A DNA stretch of 64,000 nucleotides from an uncultured Prevotellaceae bacterium. Lineage in GTDB: Bacteria > Bacteroidota > Bacteroidia > Bacteroidales > Bacteroidaceae. The stretch's first letter is position 1. Every line of letters begins with the position of its first letter. The translations under genes and the position numbers were made by a program. This document shows positions 51,778 through 59,819 of this stretch, in pieces. The stretch is from contig CACYKA010000003.1 of assembly GCA_902774795.1 (NCBI GenBank), forward strand, positions 62,001 through 126,000, written 5' to 3'. The notes below the pieces were generated by a model. It ran no database searches. It was not told the origin of the DNA and was given only the letters and a program-made list of their open reading frames with translations.

Positions 51778-52494
51778 AAAAGGCTTTGTCTTAAGGGCTC
51801 AGGAACCTCATTTTAGAGCTATTTTCTTCTAGAATGAAATGGAGTAGGGAAGGCTATTTTGAGCTTTTCCTATTGTTTTTGTGGCTGTTAGACACTTTGG
51901 GCTGTTCTGAGAATCGCAAATTTATACACCTTATTACTACCTGTAAACAGATTCTTTATTCTCGCTAATTTGAGAAATACAGAAGGTTAAATCTACAAAA
52001 GTAAATCAACAAAACACAAATACAAATATAGAATAATAAAGTAAAAATGTCAGAACAACCAAGATATACAAAAATAAATCTGCATACAACAAAAACACAA
52101 TGGAATATTTATGCACATGCCATATATGTTAGTTAAGAGATTGAAAATGAGCAAAATAGTACATATATGCAATATGGTTATATCCACACCACCCCCTATT
52201 TATGCATAAATCGAGCAAAACCCCTGATTTTGCGGGGAAAAACTCTTAAATAAGTATATAATAATCAACATGATACCAAGTTTTATGGAAGTATTAAACG
52301 AGCAAAATAGGGTGCTGGTGCTATAAAACAACAAATGTAAAATGTAAATATTTTGCAGAAAATAAATTTAGAAATATAAAAATTGGATTTAATTATAAAT
52401 TTGTTAAATCATTTGTTTTTTGTTGTGTGTTTCATAAATTTTTTATACCTTTGTATTTGAATTAGAATTTCGATATAAAAATTCCACTTAAAAG
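51778..52494. other. 717-base AT-rich gap without a gene
   Basis: No open frame of note, tRNA or clear terminator is visible. An imperfect hairpin (CATTTTAGA with TCTAGAATG) lies at ~51810-51837. GAGCAAAA occurs three times (52149, 52213, 52300), twice as GAGCAAAATAG. The base composition is much more AT-rich than the flanking genes. It may hold an untranslated RNA or be remains of a lost gene. Confidence 0.5.
52446..52453 (+). promoter_or_regulatory. -7 element for the XRE regulator
   Basis: TACCTTTG preceded by a T-rich run; 41 bases to ATG 52495. Confidence 0.6.
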
Positions 52495-52962
52495 ATGAAG
52501 GACAGAATTAAGCAGTTGATGGATGCCCAGCATATGAATCAGCAGGCATTTGCAAATTACATTGGTGTGAACGGTGCTTCGCTGAGCAGTATCTTTACTG
52601 GTCGCACATCTCCGACCCTCAATATAGTTAATGCCATAAAGAACAGGTTTCCGAATGTGAATACCGACTGGCTGCTGTATGGAACAGGTGGTATGTTTAA
52701 CCTTCCACAGAATGTTTCCAGCAAGTCATCTGGAAGCAGTTCTCCTTCACTTTTTGATTCTGCCATAATGGCAGAAAACAAACCTGCTAATGCTATTCAA
52801 AAACCTCAGTCGTCAACTGAAAAGTCCTCATCGCAGAGTGGTAATACCGCTTCGGATGAGGATAAAAAAGATGCTTCGAAGGTTGCTGTGCAGCCCGCGA
52901 AGCATATAGTTGAGGTTAAGGTGTTCTACTCTGACGGCACCTTTGAAACGCTCAAACCGTAG
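52495..52962 (+). CDS. XRE-family helix-turn-helix protein
   Basis: The 155-residue protein has an N-terminal HTH (RIKQLMDAQHMNQQAFANYI with GASLSSIFTGRTSPTL, residues ~3-40) followed by a WLLYGTGGMF segment found in Bacteroidetes regulators of this type. The middle (~75-125) is a Ser/Lys-rich, probably disordered linker, and the C-terminus has a small beta segment (HIVEVKVFYSDGTFE). It is a DNA-binding regulator with unknown targets, isolated by a long empty gap upstream. Confidence 0.88.
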   Translation: MKDRIKQLMDAQHMNQQAFANYIGVNGASLSSIFTGRTSPTLNIVNAIKNRFPNVNTDWLLYGTGGMFNLPQNVSSKSSGSSSPSLFDSAIMAENKPANAIQKPQSSTEKSSSQSGNTASDEDKKDASKVAVQPAKHIVEVKVFYSDGTFETLKP

Positions 52963-52977
52963 TGCCGAAATACGTAT

Positions 52978-54360
52978 TTACTGCTGTATAGTCTTTATAT
53001 TTTTGTGTGTAAAGCCTTCCACAATTTCTGGGTGGAAGGAGATGTCCTTTGCACGTACTGTGATATTCTCAAAGTTGAAATTTGAGAGGTGATAAACCTC
53101 CTCCTGCTGCTTTGCGTTGAAGAAAACATTGCAGTCAACATCACAGTTTCTCATAGTGATATGGTCGGAATATGACATCGGTTTGTCCTTGCGTCCCTTC
53201 AGGTCGTAGAACTGTGTCCAGGGGGCAATAAGTATGAAATTCTTTACCGGGCCCGTGATGTTCTCTACGGTGATATATTCGTACAACTGTGGTGTATCAG
53301 GGCGCATCTTCAGCCACAGGAGATTATTTGCCTGTGCGGAGATATTTATGCGACGAAGGATGATATTCCTGCTGTGGACAGATTCTGAGCCAAGAGTAAG
53401 GCATCCGTGGCAGAATCCATATTCGCAGTCTTCGATAATGATATTCTCGTTAGCACCATTGCCGATGCTCTCCTCTGGTATCTTTGTTCCAGGATAATCC
53501 TTCTTGAAAGCGTCGGCGTAAGGTCCTTTTCCTCCCTTTATGGCAACGGCGTCGTCATTGACGGACATATAGCAGTTCTTGATAAGGATGTTCTTGCATA
53601 CATCAAGGTCTATAGCGTCAGTAGATGGCCCCTTGCTGTCGTCGGGCTTGCCGAGGGAATAGATGCGAAGGCCGAGTATCTTTACGTTTTCACAGTTGTA
53701 GTAATGACTCGTCCAGAAAGCGGAATTCTGCAGTTTCACGCCCTCTATCTGTATGTTCTTGCTGTTAGAAACATACAGCAGGCGCGGACGCTGCTCGTCT
53801 TTGTTGGTGCATTGTCTGTTCCATTTGCGACGCAGCCAGAACTGCTGGTGGTATTTCAGGCCATTGCCGTCGATGGTGCCCTTGCCGGATATGGTGAAGC
53901 CATCCAAGCCGTCAACATTGATGAGAGCTCCGAAGTACGTACATGTCTCGCCTTCTATGCGAGTCTTGCCAAGGGGATAGTCACCAACGAAATCAGAGCC
54001 CATCAAAACCGCTCCGTCTTCGAGGTACAGGTGTGTGCCCTGTTTGAAGAACAGTCCTCCAGTCATATATACTCCCTGAGGAATACAGATCACACCACCG
54101 CCATTGGCAGCCGCCTTGTCGATAAGAGCCTGTATCTCTTTGGTATGCAGGCGTCCGTCGGCAAAGATGCCATTATCCGTGAGGACATAGCGTTTCAAGG
54201 ACGAGATATCAACGGGTTTGACATCCTGAAACCAAGCTGATACTGGTGTGCCGTCAGGCCATTTGTCTTCTACAGCCTTCTGCTTGGCTGCAAAGGTAAA
54301 GAGTGAAGACTGAAGGGTGAAGAATAAAAGAAGCAGATAGTGAATAGATAGTTTTTTCAT
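52978..54360 (-). CDS. GH28 family polygalacturonase-like hydrolase
   Basis: The 460-residue exported protein has a signal peptide (LLLLFFTLQSSLFTFA). The parallel beta-helix has the GH28 Asp pattern STDAIDLD and SVNDDAVAIKGG, the latter holding the paired catalytic Asp, and GFCHGCLTLGSE as the His motif. It should hydrolyse galacturonic acid linkages in pectin or rhamnogalacturonan. It starts five bases after the flippase-like gene on the same strand, an unusual operon partner. Confidence 0.93.
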   Translation of the reverse strand: MKKLSIHYLLLLFFTLQSSLFTFAAKQKAVEDKWPDGTPVSAWFQDVKPVDISSLKRYVLTDNGIFADGRLHTKEIQALIDKAAANGGGVICIPQGVYMTGGLFFKQGTHLYLEDGAVLMGSDFVGDYPLGKTRIEGETCTYFGALINVDGLDGFTISGKGTIDGNGLKYHQQFWLRRKWNRQCTNKDEQRPRLLYVSNSKNIQIEGVKLQNSAFWTSHYYNCENVKILGLRIYSLGKPDDSKGPSTDAIDLDVCKNILIKNCYMSVNDDAVAIKGGKGPYADAFKKDYPGTKIPEESIGNGANENIIIEDCEYGFCHGCLTLGSESVHSRNIILRRINISAQANNLLWLKMRPDTPQLYEYITVENITGPVKNFILIAPWTQFYDLKGRKDKPMSYSDHITMRNCDVDCNVFFNAKQQEEVYHLSNFNFENITVRAKDISFHPEIVEGFTHKNIKTIQQ

Positions 54361-54365
54361 AGTTG

Positions 54366-55349
54366 TTATGAATTTGTGGTTGAAAGTCTTAGCCAGCCGT
54401 AAATACCTAATAGTATTACCATCAGGGTCTGTACGGAATGTACTATGAGTACAAAGAACAATGCTGCAGGGTCAGAGACACCATATATAATAAGTACCGT
54501 CTTTACGGCAAAATGCCACGATCCGGCTCCGTTGGGGGTCGGAACGAGAACTGCTATACATCCGACGGCGAAGCTGACGAGGGCGCATGAAAGCGACAAG
54601 GCTGCCGTCTCCTGAAAGCAGAAGAAGGTAAGATAGTAATGCAGAAAGTATGCTACCCATATTCCCACGCTATACATTATATATAATGGTAGGTTATGGA
54701 CTTTTCTAACTGACAACATTCCGTCCTTCAGGCCGTGTATGGTGTTTCTTATCTTGCTGTAGAATGCTATGCGCTTGCGGACAAGATACATGCTGATGCA
54801 GAGAGCCAGGCCGCAAATAAAGGTTACAATATATCCTGTTGTGGAGAATTGTCCGAAGAAGTCGAGCAGGGCATCAAACCTGGTGCCTGTATGTGAGAAA
54901 AACGACAGCATCACAGGCAGCTGCATGAGTGCTATGCACAAAATGATTACCAGTAGCACAAGAGTATCGACGATGCGTTCTGTCACCACTGTTCCCAGAG
55001 ATTTTGCGAACGATACTCCGTCTTTGCGTGTCAGGATGCCACAACGTGTGAATTCTCCTATTCTAGGAATAACAAGGGATGCAGCGTAGGAAACGAATAC
55101 GGCATTAAAGCAATTGGATATTCTTGCATGTTCGCCCAAGGGGTCTAGAGACTGTTTCCATCTCCATCCGCGAAACATCTGTGCCATAACGCAGAAGGGG
55201 AATGATGCAAGCATCCACCACCAGTTCATCTGGTTCAGCAGAATATCCTTGACAGACTGGAAGTCGAAGTCGCGATACATCCAATAGAGAATGGCTCCAC
55301 CTAACATTAGGGAGAGCAGAACGTTGGATATCTTGCGAAAACGATGCAT
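54366..55349 (-). CDS. Flippase-like membrane protein (LPG synthase TM/UPF0104 family)
   Basis: The 327-residue protein has about eight membrane helices. The conserved FRGWRWKQSL, SYAASLVIPRIGEFTRCGIL and VVTERIVDTLVLL segments match the MprF-like flippase domain family, with PTPNGAGSWHF near the C-terminus. Members translocate lipids or act in glycan/lipid synthesis; the substrate here is unknown. I use ATG 55349, since an in-frame TTG twelve codons earlier lies right at the -7 element. Confidence 0.88.
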   Translation of the reverse strand: MHRFRKISNVLLSLMLGGAILYWMYRDFDFQSVKDILLNQMNWWWMLASFPFCVMAQMFRGWRWKQSLDPLGEHARISNCFNAVFVSYAASLVIPRIGEFTRCGILTRKDGVSFAKSLGTVVTERIVDTLVLLVIILCIALMQLPVMLSFFSHTGTRFDALLDFFGQFSTTGYIVTFICGLALCISMYLVRKRIAFYSKIRNTIHGLKDGMLSVRKVHNLPLYIMYSVGIWVAYFLHYYLTFFCFQETAALSLSCALVSFAVGCIAVLVPTPNGAGSWHFAVKTVLIIYGVSDPAALFFVLIVHSVQTLMVILLGIYGWLRLSTTNS

Positions 55350-55392
55350 GTGCGTATGGTTGAATGCTGTATCTTTTTTGAACAAGCGGCTA

Positions 55393-55400
55393 CAAAATTA
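55393..55400 (-). promoter_or_regulatory. -7 element for the flippase-GH28 unit
   Basis: On the minus strand this reads TAATTTTG in an AT-rich context, 43 bases before the chosen ATG. Confidence 0.5.
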
Positions 55401-55467
55401 TAAAATAAAAATTATATCCCCAATTTTTTTGTGTATTTTTAATTATTTTATAATGATGACCTTCCAA

Positions 55468-56619
55468 TTAATCCATCCTGAGCTTGTAGTCTTCGTAAGT
55501 GTAATGACGCAGTAGTGTCCTGCTTCCATCGGGATGTTCGATGGCGATGTCCGGATGCTGTACTCCGTTGAAAACTGTTGTCTTGACGGTAGTATAATGA
55601 ATCATATCCTCCAGAATAATGGTGTCGCCGATGCTGAGCGGCTTCTTGAATTCCCAGTATCCGAGATAGTCGCCAGACAGGCAGCTGTTGCCGCCAAGAC
55701 GATAGGCATTAGGGCTGTTGTCGGGAATATGCCGTGCCCCCCTCACCTCAGGGAAATAGGGCATTTCGAGGCAGTCGGGCATGTGACAGGTAAATGATAC
55801 ATCCAGTATGGCAGTCTTGATGCCGTGGTTTTCGACGATGTCGATAACGTGAGCCTCAAGGTATCCTGTCTGCCAGGCAAAAGCAGAGCCAGGTTCCATG
55901 ATAAGCTTGATATGCGGATAGCGCTTGTGGAAGTTCTTTATAGTATCAACCAAAAGCTTTATGTCATATCCCTTGCGAGTCATCAGGTGTCCTCCGCCGA
56001 AGTTTATCCACGAGAGAGTCTTTACGAAGTCAGGGGAGGAGAGGAATTTCTCTTCCAGGTGAGCCAACGTCCTGACGAAGACATCGGAATCATTTTCACA
56101 GTGACAATGCATATGGAGACCAGTAATAGGGGGCAGTTTTGAGTCAGAGGAGTCAAGGAACTTAAACAGTTCATCGGCAGTAACTCCGAAGCGCGTTCCT
56201 GGTGAGCAGGGATTGTATAATTCAGTAGGTATCTCGGAATATTCAGGATTGACACGCAGGCCTATCTTCAGTTCCTTGTTAGCCTCTATGGCACGTGGTG
56301 CGAGACGCTGGTACTGTGACAGCGAATTGAAGGTGAGGTGAGACGATATGCATGCTATTGTGTCAATTTCGGAATCTATGTATGCAGGGGAATAAGTATG
56401 TGCAGGAGCGCCGAATTCCTCATAGGCAAGCCTCGCCTCGTTGAGTGACGAGGCTGTCGTAGCGCTGATATACTCTCTGAATATGGGGAAAGTTTTCCAT
56501 AAGGCATAGGCTTTGAAGGCCAGTATTATCTGTATGTCGGCTTCTTCGGAAACCTTCTTGATAAGAGAGAGATTGCGCCTCAGTAGAGATTCTTCGAGGA
56601 CATAAGTGGGAGTATTCAT
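55468..56619 (-). CDS. nspC: Carboxynorspermidine/carboxyspermidine decarboxylase
   Basis: NspC decarboxylates carboxyspermidine to spermidine, PLP-dependent. The 383-residue protein is a fold III decarboxylase: LAFKAYALWKTFPIF carries the PLP Lys, HMHCHCEND and INFGGGHLMTRKGYD bind cofactor phosphate, and LDVSFTCHMPDCLEMPY is a family mark with the active-site Cys. I use the ATG that gives NTPTYVLEES; a TTG nine codons upstream is part of the promoter. It completes, with aguAB, much of the polyamine route. Confidence 0.95.
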   Translation of the reverse strand: MNTPTYVLEESLLRRNLSLIKKVSEEADIQIILAFKAYALWKTFPIFREYISATTASSLNEARLAYEEFGAPAHTYSPAYIDSEIDTIACISSHLTFNSLSQYQRLAPRAIEANKELKIGLRVNPEYSEIPTELYNPCSPGTRFGVTADELFKFLDSSDSKLPPITGLHMHCHCENDSDVFVRTLAHLEEKFLSSPDFVKTLSWINFGGGHLMTRKGYDIKLLVDTIKNFHKRYPHIKLIMEPGSAFAWQTGYLEAHVIDIVENHGIKTAILDVSFTCHMPDCLEMPYFPEVRGARHIPDNSPNAYRLGGNSCLSGDYLGYWEFKKPLSIGDTIILEDMIHYTTVKTTVFNGVQHPDIAIEHPDGSRTLLRHYTYEDYKLRMD

Positions 56620-56643
56620 GTTTATTATTGTTGAATTTGTGTG

Positions 56644-56651
56644 CAAAGGTA
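56644..56651 (-). promoter_or_regulatory. -7 element for nspC
   Basis: On the minus strand this reads TACCTTTG, 24 bases before the ATG. Confidence 0.6.
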
Positions 56652-56725
56652 CTAAAAAAAATTAAAAAAACGGAGTATCGAAACTGTAAAGTGGTCAATG
56701 GGGAGTGATTGTATATTATTTTTTG

Positions 56726-56733
56726 TAATTTTG
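56726..56733 (+). promoter_or_regulatory. -7 element for the ThiE/TenI-like gene
   Basis: TAATTTTG, then TAGC, then the GTG start codon. Another promoter/start arrangement that predicts a leaderless mRNA. Confidence 0.6.
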
Positions 56734-56737
56734 TAGC

Positions 56738-57343
56738 GTGAAATTAATAATACAGACTTTACCGACATATTTTGTAGAAGAAGATCAGATACTGACGGCG
56801 CTGTTTGATGAAGGTATGGACATACTCCATATCAACAAGCCTGATTCGGAGCCGTTGTATATGGAACGTTTGCTATCGCTGATTCCTGCCAAGATGTATG
56901 GAAAGATTGTGATACATCAGAATTACTATCTTAAAAAGGAACACGATCTGAAGGGTATCCATATTGATAATCCTGACGAACCTGTGCCAGATGGGTTCAA
57001 GAAACACATTACGCGCAGCACGAACAGGATAAGTGACTTGAAGGAATTCAAGAAGCAGTGTGATTACGTTTTGCTGCATTCGCTGTTTGACTCACTGCAC
57101 GATGATGTTAAGGCTTCGCTTACCCCGGAGGAGATACATGAGGCCAACCACAAGGGACTCATCGACAAGCACGTTTATGCCTTGGGTGGCATGAGCCTTG
57201 AGACTGTTCAGCAGGCAAAGGATATGGGTTTCGGAGGTGTCGTGATATGCGGCGATTTGTGGAACAGATTCAGCATTCAGCATGAAATAAATTTCCATGA
57301 GCTGATAAGTCATTTCAGAAAACTTAAAAAAGCAACCAACTAA
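56738..57343 (+). CDS. Thiamine phosphate synthase/TenI family protein
   Basis: The 201-residue TIM-barrel protein opens LIIQTLPTYFVEEDQILTAL and has LHINKPD (~31), IVIHQNYYL and GIHIDNPD, then YALGGMSLETVQQAKDMGFGGVVICG, the phosphate-binding end of the barrel. This matches the ThiE/TenI family. It may be a thiamine phosphate synthase or a TenI-like relative; no other thi genes are nearby. The start is GTG. prs follows after 23 bases. Confidence 0.85.
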   Translation: MKLIIQTLPTYFVEEDQILTALFDEGMDILHINKPDSEPLYMERLLSLIPAKMYGKIVIHQNYYLKKEHDLKGIHIDNPDEPVPDGFKKHITRSTNRISDLKEFKKQCDYVLLHSLFDSLHDDVKASLTPEEIHEANHKGLIDKHVYALGGMSLETVQQAKDMGFGGVVICGDLWNRFSIQHEINFHELISHFRKLKKATN

Positions 57344-57366
57344 ATATAAGGACATAAAAAAATAAT

Positions 57367-58353
57367 ATGGCAACTAAAAAGGAAGGAGCGTTTAAATCTT
57401 CAAAGAAGCTTAGCGCTGCGGCAAAAAAAGGATTTATGGTATTTTCCGGTACAGCAACACGATATCTGGCAGAGAAGATTTGCCAGAGTCTTGAGTGTCC
57501 GTTAGGAAATATGGTAATGACGAAGTTCAGTGACGGTGAGTTCGCTGTCAGCTTTGAGGAGAGCATACGTGGTAGAGACATCTTCCTGGTGCAGAGCACT
57601 TTCCCCAATTCAGATAACCTGATGGAGCTGCTGCTGATGATTGATGCAGCCAAGAGGGCATCGGCAAAGACTATCAATGCCGTAATACCTTACTTCGGAT
57701 GGGCACGTCAGGACCGAAAGGACAAACCGCGTGTCAGCATCGGCGCAAAACTGGTTGCCGACCTGCTGAGCGTTGCAGGCATAGACCGTCTGATTACTAT
57801 GGACCTGCATGCCGACCAGATACAGGGCTTCTTCGATGTTCCTGTAGATCATCTCTATGGCTCAGGTGTCATACTTCCTTATATTGAGAGCCTGAACCTG
57901 AAGGATATCGTTATCGCAAGTCCTGATGTAGGCGGTGCCAAGCGTGCCAAGAGCTATGCCAAGTACTTGGATTGTCCGCTGGTTCTATGTAATAAGACCC
58001 GCGCCCGTGCCAATGTGGTATCGGAGATGCAGATTATCGGCGACGTTGCTGGAAAGGACGTGGTAATCGTGGACGATATGGTTGACACAGCTGGAACAAT
58101 AACCAAAGCAGCAGATATCATGAAGGCAGCAGGCGCAAGAAGCGTTCGTGCATGTGCCAGCCACTGTGTGATGTCAGGTCCTGCAAGTGAGAGGGTGCAG
58201 AATTCGGCACTTGAAGAGATTATCTTCACCGATTCAATTCCTTATTCCAACAGGTGCGCAAAGGTTAAGCAGCTCAGTGTCGCTGAAATGTTTGCTGAAA
58301 CCATCAAGAGGTGCATCAACAACGAAAGTATTTCATCACAGTACATTATATAA
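57367..58353 (+). CDS. prs: Ribose-phosphate pyrophosphokinase
   Basis: Prs makes PRPP from ribose 5-phosphate and ATP. The 328-residue protein has FSGTATRYLAEKI, KFSDGEFAVSFEESIRG, the RQDRK loop in GWARQDRKDKPR, and the PRPP-binding VVIVDDMVDTAGTI. An N-terminal basic extension (ATKKEGAFKSSKKLSAAAKK) precedes the conserved fold. PRPP feeds the purine and pyrimidine steps encoded elsewhere in this window. Confidence 0.97.
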   Translation: MATKKEGAFKSSKKLSAAAKKGFMVFSGTATRYLAEKICQSLECPLGNMVMTKFSDGEFAVSFEESIRGRDIFLVQSTFPNSDNLMELLLMIDAAKRASAKTINAVIPYFGWARQDRKDKPRVSIGAKLVADLLSVAGIDRLITMDLHADQIQGFFDVPVDHLYGSGVILPYIESLNLKDIVIASPDVGGAKRAKSYAKYLDCPLVLCNKTRARANVVSEMQIIGDVAGKDVVIVDDMVDTAGTITKAADIMKAAGARSVRACASHCVMSGPASERVQNSALEEIIFTDSIPYSNRCAKVKQLSVAEMFAETIKRCINNESISSQYII

Positions 58354-58382
58354 ATGTATAATGCATAATTCAGAGTTGCAAC

Positions 58383-58718
58383 ATGGGTAAGCTTAACTCG
58401 ATATGGGATTATCTCGCAAGGCATAAATACCTTATTACTATTACTCTCGGTGTGCTGATTATCGGCGTGCTCGATGAGAATAGTGTCATGAGGCTGGTGT
58501 CGTTGAATATGAAGATTGAGGAGGCTAACCAGAAGTTGGAAGGTTATGTTGAAACCTACAAGCGTGATTCAACAAAACTGCATGAATTCCTTAATTCTCC
58601 AAGCGGTGTTCGCCGTATTGCCCGTGAGAAGTATTTCATGAAGCAGGACAATGAGGATATCTACGTTTTAAGTACCGACAGAGAATTGGAGGAACAACAG
58701 CATGAAGGAGTTGAGTAG
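58383..58718 (+). CDS. DivIC/FtsB-like septum formation protein
   Basis: The 111-residue protein has one membrane helix (YLITITLGVLIIGVL), a coiled coil (IEEANQKLEGYVETYKRD) and the motif ARHKY / GVRRIAREKYFMKQDNED typical of FtsB/DivIC. It should act in the divisome with FtsL and FtsQ-type partners. Its end overlaps the next start by 17 bases. Confidence 0.88.
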   Translation: MGKLNSIWDYLARHKYLITITLGVLIIGVLDENSVMRLVSLNMKIEEANQKLEGYVETYKRDSTKLHEFLNSPSGVRRIAREKYFMKQDNEDIYVLSTDRELEEQQHEGVE

Positions 58719-59115
58719 GCCGCAGGAGATATGTCTGGCACTTGGTGCCTTAATGATGGTTGTCGGCACAGGCTGCTATGTCTTCAACGTTTTGCCAAAG
58801 TTATTTTCAGTAGTTTTCTTTCTCGGTGCTGTCGCCTTTGCTTCAATGCAGATTGTTGCGACTATGTCTGACGGCAGCGACGACATGACCCTCCGCCGCC
58901 TGAAGAAGATTATGAGGATAGCCGATGTATGCTTTATCATTGCCGGACTGCTGATGCTTGAGAATGCCTATATGATGCTGTATAATGTCATTCCGTTGGA
59001 TATATGGCTGAAATATTGCTGGAACAACTGGGTGATAGTGCTGCTCGTTGCGGCAATACTGGAGATATACACTTCCCACAGAATATCCTATGAACTGAAA
59101 AAGAAAGACAGATGA
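58702..59115 (+). CDS. Small four-helix membrane protein
   Basis: The 137-residue protein has four hydrophobic segments (around LALGALMMVVGTG, VVFFLGAVAFASM, FIIAGLLMLENA and VIVLLVAAILEI) and a basic C-terminus (LKKKDR). No known family is recognised. It overlaps divIC at its start and the DUF4369 gene at its end by four bases, so all are translated from one mRNA. Confidence 0.8.
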   Translation: MKELSRPQEICLALGALMMVVGTGCYVFNVLPKLFSVVFFLGAVAFASMQIVATMSDGSDDMTLRRLKKIMRIADVCFIIAGLLMLENAYMMLYNVIPLDIWLKYCWNNWVIVLLVAAILEIYTSHRISYELKKKDR

Positions 59116-59819
59116 AACAACCTCTACTAAATATATTTCTCTTTGTCACAATTATTGTTGGGCTCATATCCTGTTCACAGTATAGTGTTATCGGTTCGTC
59201 GGACCTCAGCGATATGGATGGCAGGAAATTATATCTGAAGGCCATCGGACTTGATTCCCTTATCACTCTCGACTCGTGCGATGTCGTTCATGGCAAGTTC
59301 CAGTTCTCAGGTTCGCTCGATTCCACACGCATCGTAACCTTGTGTATGGACAATCTGCCCCTTATACCTGTTGTGCTTGAAGAGGGTGAGGTGCGCGTGC
59401 TGATTAACGGTCAGAAGCAGGAAAGCAAGGGTACTCCGCTTAACGACAGCCTCACGGCTTTCAGTATGCGCTATGAGACGCTGATAAATCAGTTCGAGGA
59501 TTTGGAGCATATACAGAACCAAGGCTATATGAATGGCGAGAATATGGATTCCATAAACGCTATTCTTCAGACACGGCAGCGCGAGCTCCTGATAAAGGAA
59601 GATGAACTTGTGACATCTTTCATCTCCGCAAACTTCGACAACTGCCTTGGCCCGTACGTTTTCCAGCTTGCTACGAGCAATTACAAATACCCCGTCCTTG
59701 TGCCTTGGATTGAAGCACTTATGACCAAGGCGACCGAGAAATTCAAGAATGCCCCCTATGTCAAGGAATACATGGGAGTGGCTCAGCAGAATCAGGAAAT
59801 CATGACAGGGGTGAAATGA
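59112..59819 (+). CDS. DUF4369 lipoprotein
   Basis: The 235-residue protein has a lipoprotein signal (IIVGLISC). The following beta domain GRKLYLKAIGLDSLITLDSC, VVHGKFQFSGSLD and LPLIPVVLEEGEVRV is the DUF4369 pattern, which often precedes a thioredoxin-like domain; here that domain is missing and the C-terminal half is helical. It is coupled to pyrC by a four-base overlap. Confidence 0.85.
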   Translation: MKQPLLNIFLFVTIIVGLISCSQYSVIGSSDLSDMDGRKLYLKAIGLDSLITLDSCDVVHGKFQFSGSLDSTRIVTLCMDNLPLIPVVLEEGEVRVLINGQKQESKGTPLNDSLTAFSMRYETLINQFEDLEHIQNQGYMNGENMDSINAILQTRQRELLIKEDELVTSFISANFDNCLGPYVFQLATSNYKYPVLVPWIEALMTKATEKFKNAPYVKEYMGVAQQNQEIMTGVK

